Below, in pieces: positions 16,102 through 24,382 of a DNA stretch of 64,000 nucleotides. Each line of letters begins with the position of its first letter. The stretch's first letter is position 1. The notes under the pieces are model-generated. The model did not search any database, was not told the origin of the DNA, and saw nothing but the letters and a program-made list of their open reading frames with translations. Made by a program: the position numbers and the translations under genes. This stretch comes from Streptomyces griseus. Its GTDB lineage: Bacteria; Actinomycetota; Actinomycetes; Streptomycetales; Streptomycetaceae. The stretch is from positions 248,001 through 312,000 of the forward strand of contig NZ_UAVD01000029.1 in assembly GCF_900460065.1 (NCBI RefSeq). The letters run 5' to 3'.

Positions 16102-16827
16102 ATGACCGACACAACCAACGTCCTGACCGGCTGGTTTCCCCAGGCTGTCGTCTTCGACTGCGACGGCACCTTGATGGACACCGAAAGCCACTGGCAGGAC
16201 GCGCGCAACCAGGTCTTCCGGGACTTCGGCATCCACCCCGCTCCCGGCTTTGCCGAGCGGGCCAAGGGCGTCCATTACATCGACTGCGGCCGGCTGATGG
16301 CCCAGGAGGCGGACAAGCCCAAGCTGGCAGCGGAGATGACCGACTCGCTGCTGCGCCACTTCACGGTCCAGGTCGCCGAGGACCCGGTCACGATGCCGGG
16401 CGCCGCCGACTTCGTGCGTCGGCTCTCCGGCAGCCTGCCGCTCGCTGTGGCGAGCAACTGTCCCCTGTCGGTGGTGGAGTCGAGTCTCGACCGGGCCGGA
16501 CTGCTCGGACACTTCGAGCATGTGGTGGTCCCGAGCGAGGAGGGTCCCGCGGGTGTGGGTGGGGAGCATGTTCGCCCGAAACCCTGGCCGGACGTCTACG
16601 CGACGGCCGCCCGTCTCTGCGGTGCCGCATCGGAACAGGCCCTCGCGGTCGAGGACTCGATGACGGGGATCGAGTCGGCGCTGCGGGCCGGGCTCCGTGT
16701 GGTCGGGGTGGGACCGCGCCCGCGGCCCGAGGACGCGGCACGGGCCGACCTGTGGGTGCCGGCCCTGAACGCTCCGGATCTGTCGGCCTGGGTGGAGTCC
16801 TGGCCGGCCGACGGGGCACGGGAGTAG
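16102..16827 (+). CDS. HAD-superfamily phosphatase
   Basis: A 241-residue cytosolic phosphatase of the beta-phosphoglucomutase-like HAD group. Motif I is VVFDCDGTLMD (nucleophile Asp19, acid/base Asp21), motif II ends LAVASNCP, motif III is the lysine of RPKPWPDVY, and motif IV is LAVEDSMTGIESALRAG. The long helical cap between residues 30 and 95 fits the C1 cap type. AGGAG lies upstream of the ATG. It is convergent with dhaL (12-bp gap), so it may act on a small sugar or triose phosphate, which is inference only. Confidence 0.85.
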   Translation: MTDTTNVLTGWFPQAVVFDCDGTLMDTESHWQDARNQVFRDFGIHPAPGFAERAKGVHYIDCGRLMAQEADKPKLAAEMTDSLLRHFTVQVAEDPVTMPGAADFVRRLSGSLPLAVASNCPLSVVESSLDRAGLLGHFEHVVVPSEEGPAGVGGEHVRPKPWPDVYATAARLCGAASEQALAVEDSMTGIESALRAGLRVVGVGPRPRPEDAARADLWVPALNAPDLSAWVESWPADGARE

Positions 16828-16839
16828 GCCGGCACACCC

Positions 16840-17505
16840 TCAGTCCAGCAGGGTGCTGATGTCCTCCACGACCGCGCGGGCGGACGTGAAGAGCATGCCG
16901 ATGCCCACCGCGCCCGGATCGGGAACGCCTTCGGCGCGACTCCCGAGGTAGCTGGAACGTCCCATCCGGGCGCGCAGGCGCGCGGTCTCCCTCACGCCGG
17001 CCCAGGCCGCGTCGGCGGCCCGCTCCAGGGATTCCCCCGGCAGGGTGTCCGCCGGGGCGGTCAGGAGGGCCTCGGCCGCCGGACCCAATGCGTCGACCAG
17101 GGTCTTGTCGCCGGGCGCCGCGTCACCCACTCGGCGGATGGCCGCCAGCCCCTCTCCCGCTCCGGCTGCGAGGGCCGGCGTGGTGGCGGCCCCGGCGTCG
17201 GCCACGGCTACGGCCAGTGCCTGGAACAGCAGGCCGAACAGGGGCCCGCTGGTGCCGCCGACATCGTCCAGGAAGGCGGTGGCCGCCGCGTGGAGGGGAG
17301 CGGCGGGGTCGTCGCGGGATGCGGGGTCGGCGTCGAGACGTCGCAGGGTGGAGGCGGCCCCGGTGCTGAGGTTGATGCCAAAGTCGCCGTCGCCCACCTC
17401 TTGGTCCAATGAGGTGAGGCCGCCCTTGGCGGCCTGGGCGGACTGCACGAACCGGCGCATCCAGGCGTCGGTGGAGAACGCGTCGGGGGACGTGGTGGTC
17501 GTCAT
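16840..17505 (-). CDS. dhaL: Dihydroxyacetone kinase ADP-binding subunit DhaL
   Basis: A 221-residue all-helical subunit that carries the nucleotide in dihydroxyacetone phosphorylation. The Mg-binding aspartates sit in LTSLDQEVGDGDFG (Asp34, Asp39, Asp41), and the phosphate-contacting GGTSGPLFGLLFQAL and PGDKTLVDAL motifs are intact. GGGAGG precedes the ATG. It follows dhaK by 63 bp on the same strand. No DhaM (PTS-type phosphodonor) gene is next to it. Confidence 0.92.
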   Translation of the reverse strand: MTTTTSPDAFSTDAWMRRFVQSAQAAKGGLTSLDQEVGDGDFGINLSTGAASTLRRLDADPASRDDPAAPLHAAATAFLDDVGGTSGPLFGLLFQALAVAVADAGAATTPALAAGAGEGLAAIRRVGDAAPGDKTLVDALGPAAEALLTAPADTLPGESLERAADAAWAGVRETARLRARMGRSSYLGSRAEGVPDPGAVGIGMLFTSARAVVEDISTLLD

Positions 17506-17568
17506 GGGGTGCCTCCCGTGCTCGGGGGATCTCTGTCGGGCACGGCCGCGTGTCGCCGCCGTTTCCTT

Positions 17569-18567
17569 TCACCAGTGCAGGGCGGCGGTCCGCACGGGCG
17601 CGTCGAACAGGCGCAGTACCTGGGTATCGGCGGTCAGCAGGGTTATGGAGAAGCCGCGCATGTCCAGGGAGGTGATGTACTCACCGACGAGGGAACGGGC
17701 GAGCTCGATTCCGCGTGCGTCGAGGAGGTCGCCGAGTTCGGCGTGGACCGCGTACAGCTCCAGCGGGGTGACGGCCCCCAGACCGTTGACCAGGGCGATG
17801 ACGGAGGCGCCCCGGGCTGGGCCGAGCGCTTCCAGGAGCGCCAGGACCATGCGCTCGACGAGTGGGCCGAGGGGCCCTCGGGGGATGGTCCTGGGGGCGC
17901 GCTCGCCGTGGATGCCGACGCCGTACTCCAGTTCCTCCGGATCGAGCGGGAAGGCGGGTCTCCCGGTCGTGGGCGCGGTGTGGGCGGCCGAGGCAACGGC
18001 CAGAGTGCGGCAGCTCGCCGCGAGACGGGTGCCGAGCTCCTGGAGTTCCTGGAGGCCGAGGCCGGTGTCGGCCGCCGCCCCGAGTGTCTTCTCGATCAGG
18101 ACGGTGCCGCCCGTGCCCCGCCGGCCCGCGGCGATGTCCCCGGAGTCGGTGGCGAGGTCGTCGTCGACCAGGACACGGGCACAGGGAACGCCGTGGTGGG
18201 CGAGCCGTTCGGCGGCGATGCCGAAGTTGATCCGGTCGCCGGTGTAGTTCTTCACGATGTGCAGCACGCCCTGGGACCGTGCGGCGGCGAGGGATCCTTC
18301 GTACACCTGCCGGTTGTGCGGCGAGGCGAAGACGAGCCCCGGGCAGGCGACGTCCAGCATGCCCCGTCCGACGTAGCCCGCATGCAGCGGTTCGTGGCCC
18401 GATCCTCCACCCGACAGGAGGCCGACCCTCCGCGCGGGCGCGGTGTCGCGGGCGAGGAGGAAACCGTGGCCGGAGTCGAGCGTGAGCAGACTCGCGTGGG
18501 CGCGGGCGAAGCCCCGCAGGGCGTCCGGTACCAGGGAACCTTCACCGTTCTCGAAATACGATGCCAT
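17569..18567 (-). CDS. dhaK: Dihydroxyacetone kinase substrate-binding subunit DhaK
   Basis: A 332-residue subunit that binds dihydroxyacetone covalently through a histidine. Landmarks are GLLSGGGSGHEPLHAGYVG, VKNYTGDRINFGIA and the hemiaminal histidine in YGVGIHGE (His220). The start MASYFENGEG was chosen over an upstream ATG because GGAGG lies in front of it and the upstream residues are Arg/Pro-rich noise. It is followed by dhaL. Together they convert dihydroxyacetone to the phosphate for glycolysis, given a phosphodonor from elsewhere. Confidence 0.92.
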   Translation of the reverse strand: MASYFENGEGSLVPDALRGFARAHASLLTLDSGHGFLLARDTAPARRVGLLSGGGSGHEPLHAGYVGRGMLDVACPGLVFASPHNRQVYEGSLAAARSQGVLHIVKNYTGDRINFGIAAERLAHHGVPCARVLVDDDLATDSGDIAAGRRGTGGTVLIEKTLGAAADTGLGLQELQELGTRLAASCRTLAVASAAHTAPTTGRPAFPLDPEELEYGVGIHGERAPRTIPRGPLGPLVERMVLALLEALGPARGASVIALVNGLGAVTPLELYAVHAELGDLLDARGIELARSLVGEYITSLDMRGFSITLLTADTQVLRLFDAPVRTAALHW

Positions 18568-18677
18568 GCCGGTCCTCCGTCGTCGACGGCCACGAGCGGC
18601 CGGGCCGGGCCCCTCCCGCCGAGGTGATGTACATGCTGCGCCCCCGGCCACCACAGAGCAATTCGTAGGAAAATCGG

Positions 18678-18917
18678 TCATTCATTCGTATGCACCTCGC
18701 GCAGGCTGCCGATGCGCACCGTTCCGGCACCGGCGCCGCCCATGAGGACGGCAGCGTGCGACCGGCTGGGTATTCGACAGTCGTCCCGAGACTGGCTTGC
18801 GTAGGATCCGCGTTCGGAAAGCGGTCCACCGAATTTTGGTCGATGGCCGCGCGGGTGAACCGCGTCCCCTTTTCGCGCTTTTCCGCCGCGCTTCACTCGA
18901 CCGGCTCTTTTGTTCAT
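18678..18917 (-). CDS. Small basic protein ending in an encapsulin-cargo-like peptide
   Basis: A 79-residue frame starting MNKRAGRVKRGG with GGAGG correctly spaced upstream. The N-terminal half is Lys/Arg/Gly-rich. The tail reads GAGTVRIGSLREVHTNE, nearly the same as the encapsulin targeting tail of the DyP peroxidase in this window (GSLRIGSLQESAQ). Eighteen bases coding for the RIGSL core are identical in the two genes. Codon third positions are mixed in the first two thirds and strongly G/C in the last third, so it may be a fusion or a shorter ORF starting at the internal Met59. It could be a real small cargo protein, a decayed cargo gene, or chance. Confidence 0.4.
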   Translation of the reverse strand: MNKRAGRVKRGGKARKGDAVHPRGHRPKFGGPLSERGSYASQSRDDCRIPSRSHAAVLMGGAGAGTVRIGSLREVHTNE

Positions 18918-19263
18918 CGCGCGCCTCCGTCCTGATGAGGAACTGATTATCGCGGTGCGGGCCGAAACCGGCCGTGGCAAAGCCGGGCATTCGGAACTCC
19001 CGTAGCCGCTGTCTCGACGCATGGTGTTTCCGGAGACCCGGCGTCGGCGAGTAACGGCCCACTTCTCCCGGGTCGTTGCAGTGTTCGGCTCGCGAGAGCG
19101 GCGAAGCTCCCCCTCGGCGGGCTGACGGGGTGTTGGGTGGGTCGGCGTGAGGGGCCTGAGGGGCCTGGGGGGCTGCTGCCCGGGCTCGCGACGCGTTGTA
19201 GAGTGCCGAAATAGCCCTTGACCTGCAAAAGCAGGCAGGGAGCCTACTCGTGGGAGTGCTCCG
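18918..19263. other. Intergenic stretch before panD
   Basis: No convincing gene in 346 bp. Just before panD there is a small hairpin (CCTGC-AAAA-GCAGG around 19220-19233), and TTGACC nearby could be a -35 box, but a correctly spaced -10 is not evident. Confidence 0.3.
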
Positions 19264-19689
19264 ATGATGCGCACCTTGTTCAAGTCCAAGATCCACCGCG
19301 CCACCGTCACCCAGGCCGATCTGCACTACGTCGGTTCCGTGACGGTCGATGCCGCCCTGATGGAGGCGGCCGACCTGCTCCCCGGCGAACTGGTCCATAT
19401 CGTTGACATCGACAACGGCGCCCGCCTGGAGACGTACGTCATCGAGGGCGAGCGCGGCTCCGGTGTCATCGGGATCAACGGCGCCGCCGCGCACCTCGTA
19501 CACCCCGGTGACCTGGTCATCCTGATCAGCTACGCACAGGTCGACGATGCCGAGGCGCGTGCTTTCGTGCCGCGGGTCGTGCACGTGGACGCGGACAACC
19601 GGATCGTGGCGCTCGGATCCGACGCCTCGGCGCCGGTTCCCGGGTCCCGTACGGAGCGGAGCCCGCAGGCCGTCGTCGCGGGCGGTTGA
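19264..19689 (+). CDS. panD: Aspartate 1-decarboxylase precursor PanD
   Basis: A 141-residue proenzyme that makes beta-alanine from aspartate for pantothenate and CoA. The self-processing bond Gly24-Ser25 is in LHYVGSVTVD; cleavage creates the N-terminal pyruvoyl group. Other family motifs are KSKIHRATVTQADL, ETYVIEGERGSGVIGINGAA and HPGDLVILISYA. The first of two adjacent ATGs was chosen because it places the cleavage site at residues 24/25 as in E. coli. GGGAG precedes it. The C-terminus is some 15 residues longer than minimal. panB and panC are not nearby. Confidence 0.93.
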   Translation: MMRTLFKSKIHRATVTQADLHYVGSVTVDAALMEAADLLPGELVHIVDIDNGARLETYVIEGERGSGVIGINGAAAHLVHPGDLVILISYAQVDDAEARAFVPRVVHVDADNRIVALGSDASAPVPGSRTERSPQAVVAGG

Positions 19690-19750
19690 GTTCGCCGCCC
19701 GTGGTTCCGGGCGAGCGACGTCCAGGTTCACGAACGAGAGAGCAGGGGTC

Positions 19751-20104
19751 ATGACCGAGAAGGCGGCTGTGGAGATCAGGGACGACCGGGAGCACGGCAG
19801 TCTCGTGGCGTACGAGGACGGCAAGCCGGCCGGGACCATCGCGTACTTCGTCATGGATCCGGCTCCCGGCGCGCTGGTGGCCGTGCACACCGTCGTCCGG
19901 CCCGAGCACGAGGGCAAAGGCATCGCGGGGGCCCTGGTCCGGGAGTTCTACACGATGGCCGCCCGCGAGGGAGTTCCCGTCGTTCCGCTCTGCCCGTACG
20001 CGGCGAAGTGGGCGCGGCGTCACCCCGACGAGGCTCCCGAAGCGCCGGAGGCGCTCGTCCAGGAGGCGCAGCGGCAGCTCAGGAACCATCCCGAGCTGTT
20101 CTGA
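19751..20104 (+). CDS. GNAT-fold N-acetyltransferase (YjdJ/COG2388 type)
   Basis: A 117-residue single-domain acetyltransferase of the short COG2388 class. The acetyl-CoA loop reads RPEHEGKGIAGALVREFYTM, and the characteristic VVPLCPYAAKWARRHPDE block follows near the C-terminus. The start is 61 bp after panD on the same strand, so it may be co-transcribed. These proteins resemble the domain that protects or acetylates small metabolites; the substrate is unknown. Confidence 0.8.
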   Translation: MTEKAAVEIRDDREHGSLVAYEDGKPAGTIAYFVMDPAPGALVAVHTVVRPEHEGKGIAGALVREFYTMAAREGVPVVPLCPYAAKWARRHPDEAPEAPEALVQEAQRQLRNHPELF

Positions 20105-20115
20105 GGCCCGGCGCT

Positions 20116-20157
20116 GGGCGGCGGGCGGTGTGCGGAGCGGTCCCCGGCCCGCCGCCC
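20116..20157 (+). terminator. GC-rich inverted repeat downstream of the acetyltransferase
   Basis: An 11-bp exact stem (GGGCGGCGGGC) with a 20-base loop, starting 12 bases after the stop codon. Low-complexity G/C makes this less certain. The following 314 bp, up to the proline-rich ORF, hold nothing recognisable. Confidence 0.4.
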
Positions 20158-20471
20158 GCCGTTAACCGCGTGCCGGGCGGGGACGCCGCCGCGGAACAGG
20201 GGCCCGTCGTCCGGATGGGCGTGGACGACGGAACGCTCGGCACGGGCAGGCCGGACACTTCTCGTGTCGACGGCTCGGTCGCGGATCCGGCCCGATCCGG
20301 CCCGGGGCGGCTTACCGGAGTCGTGGCCGGTGCGGGACGGTCCGGCGCACACCGTCCCGCACCGCTCTGTCGCCGGGCGCAGGTGTGGACTCGGCAGGCG
20401 CGGGCAGCCGCTCCGGGAGACGGTGGAGGAAAGCTCCATCTATCCCTTTCATGCCGTTGTGGAGGATCGCG

Positions 20472-20684
20472 ATGACCCACCCGTACCCCGACCCCGTACC
20501 GCCCGCGCCGACGCCTCCGCCCGTACCCGGTCCGCCCACTCCGGTCCCCGGTCCGCCGCCCGTGCCGCCGGGCCCCGGGCCGGTGCCGCCCGGCCCCGCG
20601 CCGGACCCGATCCCGCAGCCGCCCGCGCCGGGCCCCGACCCCGTACCGGATCCGGAGCCCGAACCGCAGCCCGCAGGCACGTGA
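20472..20684 (+). CDS. Short proline-rich protein
   Basis: A 70-residue protein composed almost entirely of Pro with Gly, Asp, Val and Glu, in repeats such as PVPGPP and PDPVPDPEPEP. A perfect GGAGG lies six bases before the ATG, which supports translation despite the low complexity. There is no signal peptide or membrane segment. It would be extended (polyproline II). Similar tiny proline-rich ORFs occur in Streptomyces. No function is assignable. Confidence 0.5.
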   Translation: MTHPYPDPVPPAPTPPPVPGPPTPVPGPPPVPPGPGPVPPGPAPDPIPQPPAPGPDPVPDPEPEPQPAGT

Positions 20685-20761
20685 CCGGTGGCCGGCCGGT
20701 CCGCCCGGACCGGCCGGCTCCGGCCCGCCGGGTCCCGGGTGTTCGGGGCCGACGGGCCCGT

Positions 20762-22156
20762 TCAGCCGCCCCGTTCAGCCGCCCCGTCGATCAGTGCGTC
20801 CGCGTGCGCGAGACCGCTCTCCGCCGCGATCTCGTCCAGTGACTGCGCGTCCCGCACGGTCACGAACGTCACCTGCCGGCCGTGGCCCGGACCGTCGCCC
20901 CGCCCCGGCACCGCCCGGAAGCCGTACACCGCCGGACGGGGCAGGCTGTTGTACGCCCACGGGGTGGAGAAGTAGTACGCCCCCGTGTCGTACAGCACGA
21001 CCAGATCGCCCTCGGCCAGTTCCGGCAGCTCCCTGCCGTACGCCACCACGTCCCCCGCGAAGCAGCACGGCCCCGCCACGTCCTGCGCCAGGGGCGGGCC
21101 GCCCTTGGGCGCGCCGTCCGGGCCGAACGCCCCGATCCGCAGCGGCCAGGCGTCGGGCATGAGGACGGTACGGGTGGCGGTCTGCGCTCCCGCGTGGGTG
21201 AGCGCGATCCGCCGGCCCCCGGCGTCCTTCGTGTACTCCACCCGGGCTCCGATGAACCCGTTCTTCGCCAGCAGGGAGCGGCCGAACTCGGTGACCAGGG
21301 AGTAGCGGCCCGAGAAGAGGCCGGGCGCGGCGGCCGTCAGGGCCGCCACGTACTCCGGGTAGGTGGGGCGTACGGTCTCGTCGGCGAAGTTGACCGGCAG
21401 GCCGCCGCCGATGTCGAGGCTGGTGACCCGTCGGACGCCCGGCGTCGCGTTGATCTCCTCGGCCAGCTCGTACGTCTGCGCGACCCCGGCCGCGATCAGG
21501 TCCAACGGGCAGCCCTGGGAGCCCACATGGGCGTGCAGCCGGGTCAGCCACGGTCGCTCCCGGAAGGCCTCCACGATCGCCTCGCGGGCCCCCGGGTCGC
21601 GCAGCGCGACCCCGAACTTCGAGGTGTCGGTCGCCGTGCTCATCGGCCCGATGGACCCTCCGCCCACCTGAGGGTTGACCCGCAGCCCGAGGACCGAGGC
21701 GGTGCCCGGGGCACGGAGGGCGTCCACACGGCGCAGTTCGTCGAGGCTGTCGGCGTTGACGGCGACGCCGAGGGCGAGCGCCAGGCGGATCTCCTCGCGG
21801 GTCTTCGCGGGGGAGTCCAGGACGATCCGGGACGCGGGGAACCCGGCTTCCAGGGCCAGCCGCAGCTCGCCGGGGCTCGCCACCTCGCACCCCATCCCGC
21901 AGTCGGCGAGCAGCCGCAGCACCGGGACGAGGGAGCAGGCCTTGGCCGCGAAGGTGTGCAGCACCCCGGGCGTGGCGGCGAAGGCGTCGTGCAGGGCGCC
22001 GACGGAGGCCCGTACGCCCTCCGTGTCGATGAACCCGGCGACCGGGCTGCCCTCGCCCAGCAGCCCCCGCCCCGCAGCCGCCCGGACGACGGCGTCGAAG
22101 CGGGCGGCCGGCGGTTCCCCACCGTCCCCGTGGTGTGCGGAGGTCGTCTGCGTCAT
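20762..22156 (-). CDS. PLP-dependent decarboxylase, diaminopimelate/ornithine (fold III) type
   Basis: A 464-residue alanine-racemase-fold enzyme. The PLP lysine is in LHTFAAKACSLVPVLRLLAD. Later motifs include the HAHVGSQG histidine, the phosphate-binding SLDIGGGLPVNF, and near the C-terminus GPCCFAGD and LYDTGAYYFSTPWAYNSLPR, corresponding to the cysteine and tyrosine active-site regions of the family. It differs enough from housekeeping LysA that a specialised substrate is likely. It is directly downstream of the encapsulin gene on the same strand (91-bp gap with a hairpin), so co-transcription is doubtful. Confidence 0.8.
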   Translation of the reverse strand: MTQTTSAHHGDGGEPPAARFDAVVRAAAGRGLLGEGSPVAGFIDTEGVRASVGALHDAFAATPGVLHTFAAKACSLVPVLRLLADCGMGCEVASPGELRLALEAGFPASRIVLDSPAKTREEIRLALALGVAVNADSLDELRRVDALRAPGTASVLGLRVNPQVGGGSIGPMSTATDTSKFGVALRDPGAREAIVEAFRERPWLTRLHAHVGSQGCPLDLIAAGVAQTYELAEEINATPGVRRVTSLDIGGGLPVNFADETVRPTYPEYVAALTAAAPGLFSGRYSLVTEFGRSLLAKNGFIGARVEYTKDAGGRRIALTHAGAQTATRTVLMPDAWPLRIGAFGPDGAPKGGPPLAQDVAGPCCFAGDVVAYGRELPELAEGDLVVLYDTGAYYFSTPWAYNSLPRPAVYGFRAVPGRGDGPGHGRQVTFVTVRDAQSLDEIAAESGLAHADALIDGAAERGG

Positions 22157-22199
22157 ACGGCCAGAGTCCCTGATGGCTGCCCCCGGGTCTTCGGCGGAA

Positions 22200-22243
22200 C
22201 GGGGGCGCCCGGTCGCCCGGACCCGGGCCGGTGAGCGCCCCCG
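22200..22243 (-). terminator. Hairpin between encapsulin and decarboxylase genes
   Basis: A 9-bp outer stem (CGGGGGCGC with GCGCCCCCG) enclosing a further CCCGG/CCGGG helix, five bases after the encapsulin stop on the minus strand. Confidence 0.5.
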
Positions 22244-22247
22244 GGGA

Positions 22248-23045
22248 TCAGGCGATCAGGCCGACCACGGCCTCCGGCGTCAGCATCCGGAAGGTGAAGG
22301 CCTGCTGGAAGTAGAGGTGGACGCTCGTGGCGTCGTGGTCCGCGTAGCCGATCGACAGGTCCTGGCCCAGGCAGAGTTCGAAGTCCCCGCCCCGGGTGGA
22401 CAGCAGCACCCCGCCCTTGACCGCGGGCGCCCACAGGATCTCGTCGTCCACCAGGCGGCTCAGATGCGTCTTGACCGGGTACCCGTGGTCCGAGGTCTCG
22501 GCGGCCTCGGTGAACGCGTCCGCACCGAGCAGCAGCCGGTACGGTCCGTCGACACCGGCCAGCCGCAGCCGCGTCACGGCCTGGCTGACCGCCACCGGAT
22601 AGTCCCGCGCGTCGGCGGGCAGCGGGAGGGGATCGTGCGAGGAGCCGTCCCGCAGGCCGGTGATCCCGGCCGCCCCGTACCCGTCGATGATCGCCATGTC
22701 CTCGGCGAACGCACAGGTGCGCGCCGCGTCCTTGACGGGCTGCCAGTCGCTGTCGGCGGAGCCGCGCTCCACGTCGTCCACGGCCTGGCGGGTCACCGTG
22801 AACGGCACCCGCCACTCGATGACCGGCGTCGACGTCCGGGCCCGGGCCGCCACGTCCGGGGTGGGCGGATCGATGTCGGTCAGATGGCCGTCGCCGACGG
22901 CGGCCAGTGTCGGACCCGCCGGGTCGGACACGTCGACGACACGGCGGCCGGCGACATGGCGGCGGAAGGTGCGCCGGGCCTCCTCCTCGATCTCCTCCCA
23001 GGCGGACGGGGTGACCGGCGCGAGTTCGCGGTGCAGATTGTTCAT
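22248..23045 (-). CDS. Family 1 encapsulin shell protein (linocin M18/CFP29-like)
   Basis: A 265-residue capsid-forming protein with the HK97-type encapsulin pattern: N-terminal MNNLHRELAPVTPSAWEEIE, then RTFRRHVAGRRVVDV, FAEDMAIIDGYGAAGITGL, and C-terminal LCLGQDLSIGYADHDATSVH plus LYFQQAFTFRMLTPEAVVGL. The length is standard. Its ATG overlaps the stop of the upstream DyP gene by one base, so shell and cargo are translationally coupled. The shell encloses the peroxidase through the cargo's C-terminal peptide. Confidence 0.95.
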   Translation of the reverse strand: MNNLHRELAPVTPSAWEEIEEEARRTFRRHVAGRRVVDVSDPAGPTLAAVGDGHLTDIDPPTPDVAARARTSTPVIEWRVPFTVTRQAVDDVERGSADSDWQPVKDAARTCAFAEDMAIIDGYGAAGITGLRDGSSHDPLPLPADARDYPVAVSQAVTRLRLAGVDGPYRLLLGADAFTEAAETSDHGYPVKTHLSRLVDDEILWAPAVKGGVLLSTRGGDFELCLGQDLSIGYADHDATSVHLYFQQAFTFRMLTPEAVVGLIA

Positions 23046-24118
23046 CACTGGGCGCTTTCTTGCAGGCTGCCGATGCGCAGCGAACCGTGGTCCGCCCCGG
23101 CCGCGGGAGGCTCCTGCCGGACCGGTGCGGGCACCGGTTCCGGCAGGTTGCCGGTGCGCGCGGGGGCGGGCGGGGGCGGCGGAGCGTCGAGGAAGTCGGC
23201 GCGGGGGGCGAAGAAGAGGGAACCGGTGACCGCCGTGGAGAAGTCGAGGATGCGGTCGTGCGTTCCGGGCGGATCGCCGAGGAACATGTTGCGGAGCATC
23301 CGCTCGGTCACGTCGGGATCGGCGGCGTACCCGATGAAGTACGTACCGAACTCGCCCTTCCCGAAGCTCCCGAACGGCATGTTGGCCCGCAGGATGTCCC
23401 GTTCGGTGCCGTCCGGGTCGGTGATCGTGTTGAGCGCCAGATGGGAGTCGGCGGGTTTCTCGTCGTCGGGGAACTCCACGTCGTCCGACTTGGTGCGGCC
23501 GATGACGCGTTCCTGCTCCTCCACGGAGAGCGCGTTCCAGGACGTCAGGTCGTGCAGGTACTTCTGTACGACGACGTAGCTGCCGCCCTCGAATTCCGGG
23601 TCGTCCTCCGCCCCGACGAGCGCCGCCGAGCGGGCGTCGTCGCCCACCGGGTTCTCCGTACCGTCCACGAAGCCGAGCAGGTCGCGGTGGTCCAGATAGC
23701 GGAAGCCGTGCGTCTCGTCCACGATCCGCAGCGCTCCGCCGAGCTTGTCGAGCAATTGGGCGGCCCACGCGTAGCAGACGTCCATCCGCTCGGCCCGGAT
23801 GTGCAGCAGCACGTCGCCCGGGGTCGCCGGGGCATGGTGGAGAGGGCCCCGCAGCTCCGGGAACGGGTGGAGGTGGGCCGGGCGCGGCCCGGCGAACAAC
23901 CGGTCCCAGGCGCTGGAGCCGAAGCCCGCGACACAGGCGAGACCGGCGTCCGGGTAGCGGAAGCCGAGGGACCGGGCGACCGCGGCGAGATCGGGCAGCA
24001 CGTCCCGCACCGCGCTCTCGCCGCCCGGCTCGATCGTGCCGACCAGGAACAGCGCCGCGTTGGTCAACGGCGCCACGACGGGCTGGACGGAGACGGGATC
24101 AGGGACGGCGTCGGGCAT
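23045..24118 (-). CDS. Dye-decolorizing (DyP-type) heme peroxidase, encapsulin cargo
   Basis: A 357-residue heme peroxidase. The catalytic GxxDG motif is GFVDGTENP (Asp152), the proximal heme histidine is His226 in ADSHLALN, and the distal arginine region is ERDILRANMPFG. Residues about 312-344 are a proline-rich tether. The last residues GSLRIGSLQESAQ (from 345) carry the encapsulation peptide core. There is no signal peptide. GGAG precedes the ATG. It is the first gene of the two-gene compartment operon, with two tandem repeats just upstream. Confidence 0.95.
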   Translation of the reverse strand: MPDAVPDPVSVQPVVAPLTNAALFLVGTIEPGGESAVRDVLPDLAAVARSLGFRYPDAGLACVAGFGSSAWDRLFAGPRPAHLHPFPELRGPLHHAPATPGDVLLHIRAERMDVCYAWAAQLLDKLGGALRIVDETHGFRYLDHRDLLGFVDGTENPVGDDARSAALVGAEDDPEFEGGSYVVVQKYLHDLTSWNALSVEEQERVIGRTKSDDVEFPDDEKPADSHLALNTITDPDGTERDILRANMPFGSFGKGEFGTYFIGYAADPDVTERMLRNMFLGDPPGTHDRILDFSTAVTGSLFFAPRADFLDAPPPPPAPARTGNLPEPVPAPVRQEPPAAGADHGSLRIGSLQESAQ

Positions 24119-24131
24119 GCGCGCACTCCAC

Positions 24132-24177
24132 TACGACGGTGTACGGACGGCGGTTACGACGGTGTACGGGCGGTGGC
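24132..24177. repeat. Two tandem 23-bp repeats upstream of the DyP start
   Basis: Two adjacent copies differing at a few positions, each containing TACGACGGTGTACGG. They end 13 bases before the DyP ATG on the minus strand, so they lie in the promoter or leader. Each has a TAC...GTA imperfect dyad. They are likely regulator binding sites for the encapsulin operon. The remaining gap to the esterase gene shows nothing else. Confidence 0.5.
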
Positions 24178-24382
24178 GGACCGCCGGTGGCGCACCGTCG
24201 GCCGCCGCGGGCCACGGCGAACAGGGCCCGCAGCCACTAACCCACGCCCCGTCCCCGGCCGCACGCCGGGAGCGTCCGGCCGGGGGAGCGCGGCAACGCA
24301 CGGGCCGGGTGAGCCGGTCGAGCGCGCGGTCGAGGCGCGGGAACACCGGGCCCCGCGTGCCCCCTCCTCCTCGAGCGGGGCG

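Noticed and set aside
18690..18935. Plus-strand 81-codon frame opposite the encapsulin-tail ORF
   Set aside because: No ribosome binding site and no domain. It is an antisense reading of the minus-strand ORF.
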